Assembly: GCA_003157595.1 (NCBI GenBank)
Contig: PMKB01000285.1
Span: 1,921-25,127, forward strand
DNA length: 23,207 nt
Reading direction: 5' to 3'
From: Solirubrobacterales bacterium
GTDB taxonomy: Bacteria > Actinomycetota > Thermoleophilia > Solirubrobacterales > Solirubrobacteraceae
Position 1 is the stretch's first letter. The number at the start of each line of letters is the position of its first letter. The position numbers were made by a program, and so were the translations under genes. A model generated the notes under the pieces. That model worked only from the letters and a program-made list of their open reading frames with translations. It did no database searches and was not told the DNA's origin. Positions 1-6,862 of this stretch are shown here, piece after piece.

Positions 1-621
1 CATGTCGGCCTTCGTGGCCTCGTCGATGTCGGCATCGGCGATCACGTCGGAGACGGCGAAGCGACCGCCCGGGCCAAGCACGCGGGCGGCCTCCCCGATC
101 ACCTTGCGCTTGTCAGCGGAAAGGTTGATCACGCAGTTGGAGATGACGACGTCGACGGAGGCGTCGGCGAGTGGAATGTCCTCGAGATAGCCCTTCACGA
201 ACTCCACATTCTCGACACCCGCGGCCGCGGCGTGTGCGCGTGCCAGCTCGAGCATCTCGTCGGTCATGTCGAGCCCGATCACCCGTCCTGTCGGACCGAC
301 GCGGCGCGCAGAGATCAGCACGTCGCCGCCGGCCCCGGAGCCTAGATCGAGGACCGTTTCGCCGTCGCGGAGCCCGGCGACGGCGGTCGGCACGCCACAG
401 CCGAGGGAGGCTGCGATCACTGCCTGCGGGATCCCGTCGGTGTCGGCCTGCTCGTAGAGCTTGGAACTGAACACGCCGGTCTCGTCGGCCGGGCTGCACG
501 TCAGGCGACCCGACCCGCAGCAGCCAGTCTCGTTCTGCTCGGTCGGGGCGGCGGCGGCTGCTTTGGCGGCGGCTGCGTAGCGCTCGCGGACCGCTTCGCG
601 GATGTCGGTCAGTTCAGCCAT
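1..621 (-). CDS. arsM: Arsenite S-adenosylmethionine methyltransferase, 3' end outside window
   Basis: Transfers methyl groups from SAM to As(III), giving methylated arsenicals; cytoplasmic detoxification enzyme. The 207 codons present begin [19 protein letters not shown]. The SAM-binding motif I reads [13 protein letters not shown]. Two family hallmark segments are present: [11 protein letters not shown] and [11 protein letters not shown], each carrying one of the cysteines that bind arsenic in ArsM proteins. An extra CCGSG cluster lies near residue 33. The ATG at 621 sits inside the end of arsR (13-nt overlap) and has a good ribosome binding site, AAGGAG at 635-630, 8 nt upstream, so it is translated with arsR as one operon. 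The frame stays open to base 1, so the C-terminus is missing only because the window ends. Identification is by family motifs I recognise; I am very sure. Confidence 0.94.
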   Translation of the reverse strand, partial: MAELTDIREAVRERYAAAAKAAAAAPTEQNETGCCGSGRLTCSPADETGVFSSKLYEQADTDGIPQAVIAASLGCGVPTAVAGLRDGETVLDLGSGAGGDVLISARRVGPTGRVIGLDMTDEMLELARAHAAAAGVENVEFVKGYLEDIPLADASVDVVISNCVINLSADKRKVIGEAARVLGPGGRFAVSDVIADADIDEATKADM

Positions 622-962
622 GTGGACAGCTCCTTCAGCGCGTCGGGGATGACGTAGTAGTAGGCCCAGAGTCCCTGTCGCTCGGAGCCGACGATGCCGG
701 CCTCGCGAAGCTTCTTGAGGTGATGGGAGAGCGTCGGCTGGCCGATCTCGAACAGCGGCACCAGCTCGCACACGCAGACCTTGCCGGCATGGCGGCGGAG
801 CACGTCGATCAGCTGGAGGCGAACGGGGTCGCCGAGCGCCTTCGCCACGGCGGCCATGCGCAGTGCCTCCCCGCGCTCGACGTCGGGATAGACGACCGGT
901 TCACAGCAGCGCTCGCCCGGCGCCCGCTTGTGCTTGGGGGTGAGCATGAGATTGATCGCCAT
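609..962 (-). CDS. arsR: ArsR/SmtB-family arsenic-responsive repressor
   Basis: Winged-helix repressor of 117 residues that releases DNA on binding As(III). The core is a typical ArsR fold: KALGDPVRLQLIDVLRR, then the recognition helix region QPTLSHHLKKLREAGIV and the wing SERQGLWAYYYV. Candidate metal ligands are C63 and C65 in KVCVCEL plus an N-terminal pair C19-C20. A Cys pair near the N-terminus plus one in the DNA-binding domain is the arrangement known from Corynebacterium glutamicum ArsR. I choose ATG 962. A longer frame could open with TTG at 998, but that TTG is the first triplet of the -35 box TTGACA, so it cannot be in the transcript. ATG 962 lies 6 nt after the -10 box, giving a leaderless mRNA; ATG 947 is the alternative. 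It overlaps arsM by 13 nt. Confidence 0.93.
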   Translation of the reverse strand: MAINLMLTPKHKRAPGERCCEPVVYPDVERGEALRMAAVAKALGDPVRLQLIDVLRRHAGKVCVCELVPLFEIGQPTLSHHLKKLREAGIVGSERQGLWAYYYVIPDALKELSTWLN

Positions 963-1008
963 CGATCTATTGTTATCGATTGAAGTGGTACCTGTCAATG
1001 TTTACACT
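961..1008. promoter_or_regulatory. Interlocked divergent promoters with ArsR operator
   Basis: Leftward (arsR-arsM): -35 TTGACA at 998-993, 18-nt spacer, -10 TAACAAT at 975-969, then 6 nt to ATG 962. Rightward (aquaporin side): -35 TTGAAG at 980-985, 17-nt spacer, -10 TACACT at 1003-1008. Two copies of the self-complementary hexamer ATCGAT, at 961-966 and 975-980, are separated by 8 nt. They flank the leftward -10 and the second abuts the rightward -35. That makes a 6-8-6 inverted repeat, a likely ArsR operator able to shut both promoters at once. Box positions are read directly; the operator role is inference. Confidence 0.65.
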
Positions 1009-1050
1009 CTGCGGCGCCGTCTCCCCGTGCGCGAAACGAGCACCGCTGTG

Positions 1051-1224
1051 ATGAACCGTGTGGCCGCGATCACCGACATCCACGCCAACCTGACGGCGCT
1101 CGACGCCGCACTCGCGGCCAGCCACGTCATGACCCTCGCCCACAGGCGCACGCGCTGCCGCCTGCTCGCAGACAGCTGCGACGCGCTCGCAAGCGCCCGG
1201 AGCGGACAAGTCGCCGGCCGATGA
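1051..1224 (+). pseudogene. Remnant of calcineurin-like metallophosphoesterase N-terminus
   Basis: An open frame of 57 codons starts MNRVAAITDIHANLTALDAA, which closely matches the first strand, motif I (D-x-H) and first helix of YfcE-like metallophosphoesterases, normally RVAAISDIHGNL. After about 25 residues the similarity stops. The rest is Arg-rich and shows none of the later metal-binding motifs (GD, GNHD, H) in any frame up to the aquaporin. Full-length members are over 150 residues, so this looks like a deletion scar. The frame ends TGA at 1222-1224, overlapping the aquaporin ATG (ATGA), so the leftover could still be translated and coupled to it. Metallophosphoesterases occur in some ars operons, which fits the location. 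The alternative is a chance resemblance. Confidence 0.55.
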
Positions 1225-1955
1225 ATAGGTCGCTCAACCGACGCCTGCTCGCCGAGTTTCTCGGCTCGGCGTTCCTCGCGGCGGTGGTCATCGGCTCGGG
1301 CATCGCGGCGAAGCAGCTCTCACCGGGAGACGTCGGCCTCGAACTGCTCGAGAACGCAGCCGCAACCGCGGCCGGCCTGTTCACGATCATCCTGATGTTC
1401 GGGCCGATCTCGGGCGGGCACTTCAACCCCGTCGTCTCGCTCGTCGACGCGAGCTTCGGCGGACTGCGCTGGCGCGACGCGCTCGCTTACGTCGCCGCGC
1501 AAGTGAGCGGGTGTATCGCGGGGGCGATCGTCGCGAACGCAATGTTCGCCCGTAGTGCGGTCAGCATCTCGGTCAAGCACCGTGCGTCCCCCGCGCACCT
1601 GCTCGCCGAGGTTGTCGCCACACTCGGGCTGGTGCTCGTGATCTTCGCCCTCGCACGGACCAGACGCGCAGCAACGGCGCCCGCTGCCGTCGGCGCCTAC
1701 ATCGGAGCGGCGTACTTCTCCACAAGCTCGACGAGCTTTGCCAACCCCGCCATCAGCGTCGGGCGGATCTTCTCGAACACCTTCGCCGGCATCGCGCCGT
1801 CATCGGTTCCGGGTTTCGTCGTCGCGCAGCTGGTCGGCGGTGTCGCCGCCGTCGGCCTGCTGGCGCTGCTCTACCCAGACGTCACACCCGAAGACGCCGC
1901 CCAGGTCGTGCTCCCCCACGGCGGCGGACGCACGCGAGCCGAGGACGTCGGGTAG
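1221..1955 (+). CDS. MIP/aquaporin-family channel, probable arsenical channel
   Basis: Integral membrane channel of 244 residues with the two half-helix motifs of the MIP family: HFNPVVS (NPV instead of NPA) and FANPAIS. Hydrophobic segments around them fit six membrane spans plus two re-entrant loops, starting RLLAEFLGSAFLAAVVIGSG. The residue following the second NPA is Ile rather than the Arg that forms the selectivity filter of water-specific aquaporins, as in actinobacterial members that I recall near ars genes. The divergent position opposite arsR-arsM, under the same operator, suggests that it moves As(III) or methylated arsenic, as AqpS does in rhizobial ars operons. That is inference; a glycerol or water channel is the alternative. 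The start ATG 1221 overlaps the stop of the metallophosphoesterase remnant. Confidence 0.88.
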   Translation: MNRSLNRRLLAEFLGSAFLAAVVIGSGIAAKQLSPGDVGLELLENAAATAAGLFTIILMFGPISGGHFNPVVSLVDASFGGLRWRDALAYVAAQVSGCIAGAIVANAMFARSAVSISVKHRASPAHLLAEVVATLGLVLVIFALARTRRAATAPAAVGAYIGAAYFSTSSTSFANPAISVGRIFSNTFAGIAPSSVPGFVVAQLVGGVAAVGLLALLYPDVTPEDAAQVVLPHGGGRTRAEDVG

Positions 1956-1976
1956 GCGTCCGCGCCGCGTCGCCGG

Positions 1977-1982
1977 TAGCCT
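1977..1982 (+). promoter_or_regulatory. -10 box of leaderless hypothetical gene
   Basis: TAGCCT ends 7 nt before GTG 1990. This is the spacing expected when transcription starts at the start codon itself, and it supports GTG 1990 over later starts. No clear -35 was seen. Confidence 0.45.
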
Positions 1983-1989
1983 CGCGGGC

Positions 1990-2787
1990 GTGCCGCAGCC
2001 CGCCCCACGCCGTATCGGACGCCTGCCCGCGCGCGAGGCGAAGCTCCCGAGTGAACGTGACTGGGAGCGCTCCAGCGTGCTCGAGCCACGCCCCGCCCCT
2101 CGCCGGCCGGAGATGGTCAGCGACGGCGGCGGACTGCCGTTCCCCCCGGCCGCGCTCGACGGACCACCCGGGCCGCTTGACCCTGAGGATCCCGCTGTCG
2201 GGGCGCTGCTCGCTCACCTCGCGGCTGGGACGGCGCCGAAGAGAGGCTCTGGTGCGCCGTGGAAGCGCAGCTCGGTGCCGGCGTCGCCACCGGTGAGCCT
2301 CGACCGCTGGCGGCTGCTCGCGCGCACCAACGACGAGGCGCTATTCGGGCGGGGACAGCCGCCGCAGCTGCTGACCATCGCCGTCCACCGCAACCCCCGG
2401 CGAGGCAACTGGGTGTATGACGTGTCCAGCGCGGCACGGCCGCTGCGGGCCACGCGCGACGGGATCCGCGCATCGTCCTGGCGCCTTGACCCCACGCACG
2501 AGCCGGCAGCCGACGACACCGTCCTGCGTGTTCTCGTCACCGAGCAGACGTTCTCGGGCGGCCAGCGGGCGGATCGTCGCGTGCTCGCGCCCGACATCCA
2601 CCTCGACGCCGACCAGCTCGTGCTGACCCTGTTCGTCACCCCGCGGCCGGGCTTCCAGGCCGGCTCACGCAACCCCGAGACGCCGGTGCGCATAGCTCTC
2701 CCCGAGCCTGTCGGGCTGCGGCGTCTGATCGACGGAGCGCTCGCGGAGCTCTCTCCCCGCAACGCCGCCCCACAGCCGCCGGCCTGA
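1990..2787 (+). CDS. Conserved actinobacterial hypothetical protein
   Basis: 265 residues, no signal peptide or membrane span. The N-terminal 90 residues are Pro/Arg-rich and probably disordered. Residues from about 95 onward form a folded domain. Its last part (VLRVLVTEQTFSGGQ, then DADQLVLTLFVTPRPG, NPETPVRIALPEPVG, LRRLIDGA) matches a domain I know from many actinobacterial secreted proteins. There the segments usually read CASGR and QTCQGNPPTPV. Both cysteines of that version are absent here, which fits a cytoplasmic protein that needs no disulfide. GTG 1990 is chosen from the -10 box; GTG 2077, with GGGAG 9 nt upstream, is a real alternative. Function unknown. The gene lies 34 nt after the aquaporin and has its own promoter signal. 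Confidence 0.72.
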   Translation: MPQPAPRRIGRLPAREAKLPSERDWERSSVLEPRPAPRRPEMVSDGGGLPFPPAALDGPPGPLDPEDPAVGALLAHLAAGTAPKRGSGAPWKRSSVPASPPVSLDRWRLLARTNDEALFGRGQPPQLLTIAVHRNPRRGNWVYDVSSAARPLRATRDGIRASSWRLDPTHEPAADDTVLRVLVTEQTFSGGQRADRRVLAPDIHLDADQLVLTLFVTPRPGFQAGSRNPETPVRIALPEPVGLRRLIDGALAELSPRNAAPQPPA

Positions 2788-2893
2788 CCCGGCCACACCG
2801 GAGCTTCCTCCAGCGACTACCGAAGCTGCCGCGAGCCCGCGACCGCATCCGCTGCCGTGACGCTTCAGCTCGCAGGCGCCTCGCCCACCGCTC

Positions 2894-2899
2894 TATGCT
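2894..2899 (+). promoter_or_regulatory. -10 box of leaderless cupin gene
   Basis: TATGCT ends 6 nt before ATG 2906. No Shine-Dalgarno sequence precedes the ATG, so the transcript is probably leaderless. No convincing -35 was seen. Confidence 0.5.
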
Positions 2900-2905
2900 G
2901 ACCTG

Positions 2906-3331
2906 ATGACCGACCACGACATCGCCTTCGCGCAGCTCGACCGCGCCGGCGACGAGCGTTTCCAGTCGTTGCGAACGCCGCTCGGCGTCAGCTCCTTCGG
3001 GATGAACCTGATCGTGCTCCAGCCGCGTCAGCGGGGACGGATCCACGCGCACGCGGACCAGGAGGAGGTCTACCTCGTGCTGGAGGGGGAGCTGACGCTC
3101 GTCGTCGAGGGCGTGGAGCACCGGCTCGGTGCTGACCAAGTGGCGCGGGTCGGCCCCGCCGCGCGCCGCCAACTCGTCAACGCGGGGCCCGAGCGCCTGG
3201 TGCTGCTCGCACTCGGCGGCACCGGCGAGCACGTCGGGCGCGACGCCCGTGCCTGGGCGGCGTGGGGCGACCCCGGGCCAGGCTCGCCGCCGCAGGAGGT
3301 CCCGTCGCCCGCGGACCTACCGCTCGCCTGA
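2906..3331 (+). CDS. Small cupin-domain protein
   Basis: Single-domain cupin of 141 residues. Motif 1 is clear: GRIHAHADQEEVYLVLEG, with H47, H49 and E53/E54 as candidate metal ligands. Motif 2, which should supply a histidine in the pattern PxGxxHxxxN, reads PAARRQLVNAG, so the usual His is Gln and the motif is one residue shorter. Metal binding may therefore be altered or lost. The C-terminal 35 residues are Pro/Gly-rich and extend beyond the barrel. No catalytic role can be assigned; small cupins serve as enzymes or ligand sensors. The last 15 nt overlap the 3' end of the leftward gene that ends at 3317. Confidence 0.85.
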   Translation: MTDHDIAFAQLDRAGDERFQSLRTPLGVSSFGMNLIVLQPRQRGRIHAHADQEEVYLVLEGELTLVVEGVEHRLGADQVARVGPAARRQLVNAGPERLVLLALGGTGEHVGRDARAWAAWGDPGPGSPPQEVPSPADLPLA

Positions 3332-3988
3332 CCCCCGAGCCTGCGACATCGGCCCGTAGGAGTGAAACCTTCCCGACGCGGCGGAACGGCCGCCGTCGCT
3401 GAAGATCGCCTGCGAGCGGCTCGCTGCGTCGAGCACGAGCTGCGCGTCGATCTGGTGGCGCGTGAGCGCCACGCCGGCCGCCGGCCACTCGCACACGAAC
3501 GTGAGCGGACCCGGCGGCGGGAGCGGCCAGACCCAGACGCTCTGACGCCAGTTGCCTCCACCACCACCGCCGCCGCCGGCGCTCAACACCGGCCCCGTCG
3601 GCTCGGCGTCGATGCTGCCTGGGCGCCCGGCGGTGTTGGTGGCCTTCGCGCGGTTCGCGAACTCGACGCCGAACCTCAACATGTCGGTCGGGATGCCTCC
3701 GTCGGCCGAACGGCGCGAGCCGGGCCCGTGGCGCCCACCGAAGAGCATCGGATCGAGCTGGTCGCCCTCGCTCTCCACCGCAGCGAGTGTGACCAGCTCC
3801 AGCTCGAACCCCGACGGGTAGGCGTCGAGCCGCGTGACGCACACCGCGACCCGCTCGGTCTGAGCCATGACCAGCTCGAGCGCGATGACGCCGGGCAGGG
3901 TCCCGGACGGCGCGTGCCGCCAGGGGGGCGCCGGCCGTCGCGGCGGCGGCGGCTCGGCTGGCGGCGGCGGTTCGAAGAAGTCGCTCAT
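3317..3988 (-). CDS. Conserved hypothetical with Pro-rich start and oligo-Gly segment
   Basis: 223 residues, no signal peptide or membrane span. Residues 6-22 are nearly all Pro with acidic and basic residues. Residues 34-115 form a predicted beta-rich part (GVIALELVMAQTERVAVCVT, FELELVTLAAV, DMLRFGVEFANR). A run of eight Gly follows at 138-145, then WVWPLPPPGPLTFVCEWPA at 151-169. The last segment and the preceding oligo-Gly are the signature of a family I recognise as widespread uncharacterised proteins in actinobacteria; I know no function for it. Its ATG overlaps the stop of the dienelactone hydrolase gene (ATGA at 3988-3985), so the two are translationally coupled. The 3' end overlaps the convergent cupin gene by 15 nt. 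Confidence 0.78.
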   Translation of the reverse strand: MSDFFEPPPPAEPPPPRRPAPPWRHAPSGTLPGVIALELVMAQTERVAVCVTRLDAYPSGFELELVTLAAVESEGDQLDPMLFGGRHGPGSRRSADGGIPTDMLRFGVEFANRAKATNTAGRPGSIDAEPTGPVLSAGGGGGGGGNWRQSVWVWPLPPPGPLTFVCEWPAAGVALTRHQIDAQLVLDAASRSQAIFSDGGRSAASGRFHSYGPMSQARGSGER

Positions 3989-4743
3989 CCGGGCCCGTCC
4001 GCAGTCCGAGCGGCCGCTGCAGGAGCGACGTGGCGCCCGAAGAAGTCAAACACGCGTGCCCAGGCGTCCTCGGCGGCGCGCGGCTCGTAACCGAGGTGCA
4101 GCGGCAGATAGACGAGCCGTCCGATCGGGTGGTGGCCGGCGGTCATGAACGAGTGCCCCGCCTGCGGGTAGGTCTTGATGTCGTGCTCGACCCCGAGCCG
4201 AACGAGATGCTCGCGCAGCCGCTCGCCCTGAGCGCCCATCGCGCGATCACGCCCACCGTAGGAGCCAACCACCGGACAGACGCCGCGCAGGCGCTCGGCG
4301 TCGGCCGGGACCTGGCCGTAGTTGACGGCGGCTGCCCGCAGACCGGGCGGAGAGCCGGCCGCATAGGTGAGCGCGAAGCCGCCTCCCATACAGAAGCCGA
4401 TGATCGCCAAGCGCTCGGCGTCGATCTCGGACCGCGCGGCCAGCCAGGCGCGACTGGCCTCGACGGCCGCGGTGATCTTGCCCGGGCGCCCGCGGCTGCT
4501 CTCGATCATGGCGCGCGCCAGGCAGCCCAGCCGCGTGCCCGCGCTGAACAGATCCGGCGTCAGCGCCGCGTAGCCGTGCTCAGCGAACCGATCGGCCGCG
4601 TCGAGAATATCCGGCGCCGGGCCGAACACCTCGTGGAGCACGATCACACCGGGCACCGGAGGGTCGCAGGACCCGGCCGGCAGTGCCAGCACGCCGCCGA
4701 GCGCGCCACCGCCGGCAAGGGAAATCGCCACGTTGCTTCGCAC
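3985..4743 (-). CDS. Dienelactone hydrolase family alpha/beta hydrolase
   Basis: 252 residues, cytoplasmic. The DLH fold is clear: strand and oxyanion region PGVIVLHEVFG with E38, nucleophile elbow GFCMGG with C118, acid D166 in SYGGRD, and H197 in AGHSF. A Cys nucleophile together with a Glu in the HEVFG motif is typical of dienelactone hydrolases (carboxymethylenebutenolidase), which open lactone rings in aromatic ring-cleavage pathways. No other aromatic catabolism gene is nearby, so the physiological substrate is unknown. The start is GTG 4743 (GTG 4731 also possible); no good Shine-Dalgarno is seen, and GATGAT 6 nt upstream may be a -10 box. It is the first gene of a pair with the 223-residue hypothetical, overlapping it by 4 nt. 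Confidence 0.9.
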   Translation of the reverse strand: MRSNVAISLAGGGALGGVLALPAGSCDPPVPGVIVLHEVFGPAPDILDAADRFAEHGYAALTPDLFSAGTRLGCLARAMIESSRGRPGKITAAVEASRAWLAARSEIDAERLAIIGFCMGGGFALTYAAGSPPGLRAAAVNYGQVPADAERLRGVCPVVGSYGGRDRAMGAQGERLREHLVRLGVEHDIKTYPQAGHSFMTAGHHPIGRLVYLPLHLGYEPRAAEDAWARVFDFFGRHVAPAAAARTADGPG

Positions 4744-4790
4744 GCACAGATCATCTCATCGCGCGCGCGATCGGTCGTCCCCCCCGGTGT

Positions 4791-4826
4791 GAACCTGTGC
4801 TCGCGCGCGACGCGAGCACAGGGTTC
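4791..4826 (-). terminator. Hairpin terminator after the MFS-MerR operon
   Basis: An inverted repeat pairs TGTGCTCGCG (4796-4805) with CGCGAGCACA (4811-4820) around a 5-nt loop. The outer arms GAACC (4791-4795) and GGGTTC (4821-4826) extend it with one bulged base. It lies 32 nt past the merR stop, in the right place to end the leftward operon and insulate the dienelactone hydrolase gene. There is no U-tract, as is common in high-GC actinobacteria. Confidence 0.6.
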
Positions 4827-4857
4827 AGCGCGGCGTGCGGGCCAAGCCCGCGTTCTG

Positions 4858-5325
4858 TCAGGCGCCCGGGGCGCCGCCCGGCGTGTTCGACAGCCGCCCG
4901 ATCACCCGCCTGCGCCGCTGCTGCAGATCGTCCTCGAGCGTCGCGAGCTCGCTCTGGCGGCGGTGGACGAGCGAAAGCTGCAGGTCGAGGTGGCCGAGCG
5001 CCTCGAGCAACATCGCGCGCAGGCGCGCCGGATCCTCCACGCCGGCCTCGATCTCTGCACGCACAAGAGCACGGGCTTCCTCGGCCTCGATCACGCGGCC
5101 GAGCTCCTCGAGCGAGAGTCCAAGCAGCTCGCGCAGCCTCATCAGCTCGCACAGGTCGTCGACGTCCGCGTCGGTGTAGGACCGGTGCCCACCGCTTGGG
5201 CGTTGCGCCGCGCGGTCGCCGAGCAGCCCGAGCTCCTCGTAGTAGCGGATCGTGCGCGGTGTCGTCCCACACCGTCGAGCCACCTCACCGATGCGCAGGA
5301 CGCCGACGGATTCGGCGGTGCTCAT
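4858..5325 (-). CDS. MerR-family transcriptional regulator
   Basis: 155 residues. The N-terminal winged helix begins LRIGEVARRCGTTPRTIRYY (residues 10-29) followed by EELGLL, the MerR signature, and a second half with GGHRSYTDADVDDL. A long dimerisation helix with hydrophobic heptads follows from about residue 95 to 145. There is no C-terminal ligand-binding domain and no metal-ligand Cys pair, so a metal sensor is unlikely. Its ATG overlaps the stop of the MFS gene (ATGA at 5325-5322), so the pump and regulator are one transcript with coupled translation. The palindrome at 6837-6852 in the operon promoter is its probable binding site, implying autoregulation. An in-frame extension to 5394 lies inside the MFS gene and is not needed. 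Confidence 0.9.
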   Translation of the reverse strand: MSTAESVGVLRIGEVARRCGTTPRTIRYYEELGLLGDRAAQRPSGGHRSYTDADVDDLCELMRLRELLGLSLEELGRVIEAEEARALVRAEIEAGVEDPARLRAMLLEALGHLDLQLSLVHRRQSELATLEDDLQQRRRRVIGRLSNTPGGAPGA

Positions 5326-6797
5326 GTCGGCTGGTGAGCGGGTCGCATCGTGCTGACCAACGCGCCGATGGTCGACGCCACGACCATCGCCCACAGGGCG
5401 GCGTGCATGTTGGCGATGAACGGCGCGAGCTTTGCGCTGTCGAGCCCGTGGCCGAGGCCGGAGAAGATGCGAAACAGCGTCGATTTCGGCACTGCCGCCG
5501 TGACGACGGCCAGCACGAAGGCGATCGAGAGCACCGAGCCGGTGTTCTGGAGCACCATTCGCGCGCCGGCGGCGACACCGCGTCGATGTGGCGGGACCGC
5601 GCCCATCATCGCCGCGGTGTTCGGGCTCATGAACATGCCCGAGCCGACGCCGACGATCGCGAGCGCCGCCGCGCTCAGCGCGAACGAGCTTCCCACCACG
5701 AGCACCGTCATCAGCGCCAGGCCGAGGGCCGTGACGAGCATGCCTGCCGCAGCGAGCCCGCGGGAGCCGTGGCCGTCGGAATAGCGACCTGCGAGCGGTG
5801 AGGAGGTCAACATGCCGATCGCCAGCGGCGAGAGCTTGAGTCCCGCGGTGATCGGCGAGTCTCCCTGCGCGCCTTGGAAGTAGAAGACGAAGATGAACAT
5901 CAGCGCGTAGCGCACGAGCCCGCTGATGAATGTCGCCACGCTCGCGGCGGCGAACAGGCGGTCACGGAAGATGCCCAGGTCCAGCATCGGAGCACGCCCG
6001 CGGCGCTCGATCGCCACCCAAGCCGGCAGCAACACCGCGGCGAGCGCGAACCCGCCGATCACGATCGGGTCGCTCCACCCGGACAGGCCGCCTCGCGAGA
6101 CGGCGAGCACAAGCGCGGTCAGCCCCACGACGAACGTCGCCGTGCCGCCGAGGTCGAAGCCGCGAACGCCGTCGTGCTTGGCGATCTCGCGCAGCACCAC
6201 GGCACCCCAGCCGGCGCCGGCCAAAGCCAGCGGCACGTTGAACCAGAACACCCAGTGCCAGGAGATGCCCACCAGCGCGCCGCCGAGGACCGGACCCAGT
6301 ACAAGGCCGATCGCGCCGACCATCATGTTGGCCCCCATCGCGACGCCGAGCTGCTCGCGCGGGAAGGCATCCGTCACAAGCGCGGCCGAGTTGGCGAACA
6401 GGAACGCCGAACCGGCCCCCTGGAGGATCCGCCACATGATCAGCTGGTCGCCGTTGGCCGCAAAGCCAGCGCCGAGCGAGGCAGCGGCAAAGACGAGGAA
6501 GCCGCCGATGTAGGCGCTCTTGCGCCCGAACAGGTCAGACAACCGACCCGCGCTGAGCACCAGCACCGTGGAGGCGATCATGTAGGCGAGGATCACCCAG
6601 ACCAGAGCGAGCAGGCTGGTGTGGAGACTGCGCTCGAGGTCAGGCAGCGCGATTATCAGCGTGCCTGAGTTGGTCGCCGCCAGGAGCATGCCGAGGCTGG
6701 TGCACGACAGAGCCCACCAGCGATAGTTGGGCGAGCGGGCCTCGACACCAAGGCGGGGCCGGCGCACTCGTACCGAAGGCTGCGCGTGCTCGATCAT
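5322..6797 (-). CDS. DHA2-type MFS multidrug efflux transporter
   Basis: Proton-driven inner-membrane exporter of 491 residues, with about 14 hydrophobic segments expected of the EmrB/QacA (DHA2) group. Motif A after the second span reads GRLSDLFGRKS. Motif C, diagnostic of drug/H+ antiporters, is GLVLGPVLGG in the fifth span, followed by WHWVFWFNVPLALA, another family landmark. About 30 cytoplasmic residues precede the first span (WWALSCTSLGMLLAATNSG). Paired with a MerR regulator and under a palindromic operator, it is probably an inducible pump for a toxic small molecule; the substrate cannot be told from the sequence. The start ATG 6797 has a leader of about 30 nt but no strong ribosome binding site. 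Confidence 0.92.
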   Translation of the reverse strand: MIEHAQPSVRVRRPRLGVEARSPNYRWWALSCTSLGMLLAATNSGTLIIALPDLERSLHTSLLALVWVILAYMIASTVLVLSAGRLSDLFGRKSAYIGGFLVFAAASLGAGFAANGDQLIMWRILQGAGSAFLFANSAALVTDAFPREQLGVAMGANMMVGAIGLVLGPVLGGALVGISWHWVFWFNVPLALAGAGWGAVVLREIAKHDGVRGFDLGGTATFVVGLTALVLAVSRGGLSGWSDPIVIGGFALAAVLLPAWVAIERRGRAPMLDLGIFRDRLFAAASVATFISGLVRYALMFIFVFYFQGAQGDSPITAGLKLSPLAIGMLTSSPLAGRYSDGHGSRGLAAAGMLVTALGLALMTVLVVGSSFALSAAALAIVGVGSGMFMSPNTAAMMGAVPPHRRGVAAGARMVLQNTGSVLSIAFVLAVVTAAVPKSTLFRIFSGLGHGLDSAKLAPFIANMHAALWAMVVASTIGALVSTMRPAHQPT

Positions 6798-6834
6798 CAG
6801 GGGAACATGAAGCGGATCGGGACCATCGGATCGT

Positions 6835-6862
6835 AGTTTACGTTAACGTCATGTTTGCGCAA
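6835..6862. promoter_or_regulatory. Divergent MFS / Nudix promoter with MerR-like palindrome
   Basis: TTTACGTTAACGTCAT at 6837-6852 contains the perfect 10-bp palindrome ACGTTAACGT and pairs at 12 of 16 positions overall. Leftward promoter for the MFS gene: -35 TTGCGC at 6862-6857 and -10 TAAACT at 6840-6835, spacer 16, with the palindrome filling the spacer, the usual place for a MerR-family operator. Rightward: TACGTT at 6839-6844 lies 6 nt before the Nudix ATG, so the same palindrome covers that -10. The sequence resembles sites I recall for MerR-family regulators of the LiuR type. Regulator assignment is inference. Confidence 0.5.

Noticed and set aside
963..998. N-terminal extension of ArsR from TTG 998
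   Set aside because: The TTG is part of the -35 box TTGACA and lies upstream of the predicted transcription start.
1738..1989. Upstream extension of the hypothetical gene into the aquaporin
   Set aside because: Out of frame with the clear aquaporin coding sequence and Arg/Pro/Ser-rich, typical of a shadow frame in GC-rich DNA.
5326..5394. Longer MerR start
   Set aside because: The extra 23 residues lie inside the MFS gene and before the conserved helix-turn-helix; the ATGA junction at 5325 is a better start.
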